Assembly (NCBI GenBank): GCA_030745255.1
Contig: JASLOY010000225.1
Coordinates: forward strand, 1-6,298
DNA: 6,298 nt
Source of the DNA: Vicinamibacterales bacterium
Lineage (GTDB): Bacteria; Acidobacteriota; Vicinamibacteria; Vicinamibacterales; UBA8438
Direction of reading: 5' to 3'
In this document: one piece after another, positions 6,022-6,298 of the stretch
Position numbering within the stretch: position 1 is the first letter of the stretch
Layout of the letters: each line of letters begins with the position of its first letter
Position numbers and translations under genes: made by a program
The notes under the pieces: generated by a model
The model's database searches: none
What the model was told of the DNA's origin: nothing
Seen by the model: the letters and a program-made list of their open reading frames with translations, nothing else

Positions 6022-6298
6022 CTAGTCACCGATGCGGAAGGCCGCGATTGCCACCGGTCGGCCGCGACCCTCCAGGAGCGCTGCGAGCCGGCGGATCAGC
6101 GTGGGCCAGCCCGACTGGCGGGTCCAGCGCGCGGGTGTGACTCGGCGGCTCCGGAGCGGTCTGCGCGTCAGCAGCACCGCCCACTCGGGTCGCTCGCGCC
6201 CCTCGGAATCGACCGCGACGGCAGAGAACCCCGCACCCTGTGTGTAGAGGCCCAGCAGACCGAATCCCCCGTTGTCTCCGCCTACGTGAAGCAGCGCG
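6022..6298 (-). CDS. C-terminal end of an unrecognised protein (5' end off the right edge)
   Basis: From base 6297 the minus strand is open for 91 codons to TAG at 6024-6022. No start lies inside the fragment that need be used. It begins ALLHVGGDNGGFGLLGLYTQ, continues through VAVDSEGRERPEWAVLL (27-43) and a very Arg-rich stretch (45-60), and ends with a predicted helix (LIRRLAALLEGRG, 67-79) and PVAIAAFRIGD. Codon choice is GC-rich at third positions like the neighbours, supporting real coding. I do not recognise the family. The opposite-strand frame here is Arg/Ser-rich and judged a shadow. Confidence 0.55.
   Translation of the reverse strand, partial: ALLHVGGDNGGFGLLGLYTQGAGFSAVAVDSEGRERPEWAVLLTRRPLRSRRVTPARWTRQSGWPTLIRRLAALLEGRGRPVAIAAFRIGD

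Noticed and set aside
5922..6029. 36-codon N-terminal extension of the hydrolase
   Set aside because: It overlaps the TATAAT box, the Shine-Dalgarno site and the hairpin. The signal peptide begins at the ATG at 5921.
5310..6140. Plus-strand open frame of 276 codons
   Set aside because: It is antisense to the hydrolase, whose triad and signal peptide are clear. The Arg/Pro-rich composition is typical of a shadow frame.
1..6298. CRISPR arrays, tRNA or rRNA genes, insertion sequences, attachment sites
   Set aside because: I found no spaced direct repeats, no cloverleaf-like sequence, no transposase or integrase frame and no terminal inverted repeats with target duplications.

Overview
This high-GC window reads almost entirely on the minus strand, so transcription runs from high to low coordinates. 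It looks like the chromosome of a Gram-negative soil-type bacterium. The best guess is an acidobacterium of the Vicinamibacteria kind. That is an inference from three things: the subtilase with a C-terminal tryptophan-glycine repeat, the membrane-sensor N-terminus, and exported hydrolases with strong third-position GC bias. No rRNA or marker gene is present to confirm it.

Layout from the right edge leftward (the direction of transcription). The C-terminal 91 residues of an unrecognised protein end at 6022. A roughly 100 bp gap follows, holding a small hairpin, a perfect TATAAT box and a strong Shine-Dalgarno site. Next is a secreted alpha/beta hydrolase (4740-5921). After only 36 bp come two overlapping genes (4131-4703 and 3094-4134) that together rebuild a NosR/NirI-type protein: a periplasmic FMN-binding protein and a polytopic membrane protein with two 4Fe-4S motifs. 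These three genes look like one operon. The NosR-like pair would move electrons between the quinol pool or cytoplasmic side and a periplasmic flavin or acceptor. No terminal reductase is visible here.

A 330 bp non-coding stretch (2762-3093) follows, with hairpins near the end of the iron-sulfur gene and a strong 9 bp inverted repeat in the leader of the next gene. That gene (539-2761) encodes a 740-residue exported S8 subtilase with an I9-like propeptide, a complete Asp-His-Ser triad and an unusual C-terminal tail in which Trp-Gly recurs every six residues. Only 31 bp after its stop, a TTG-initiated gene with a good ribosome binding site begins and runs off the left edge. Its visible part is a membrane-embedded sensor-type domain.

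No tRNA, rRNA, CRISPR array, insertion sequence or phage gene was seen. The points most worth a second look are the Trp-Gly hexad tail of the protease, the split NosR-like module downstream of a hydrolase, and the structured leader of the protease gene.
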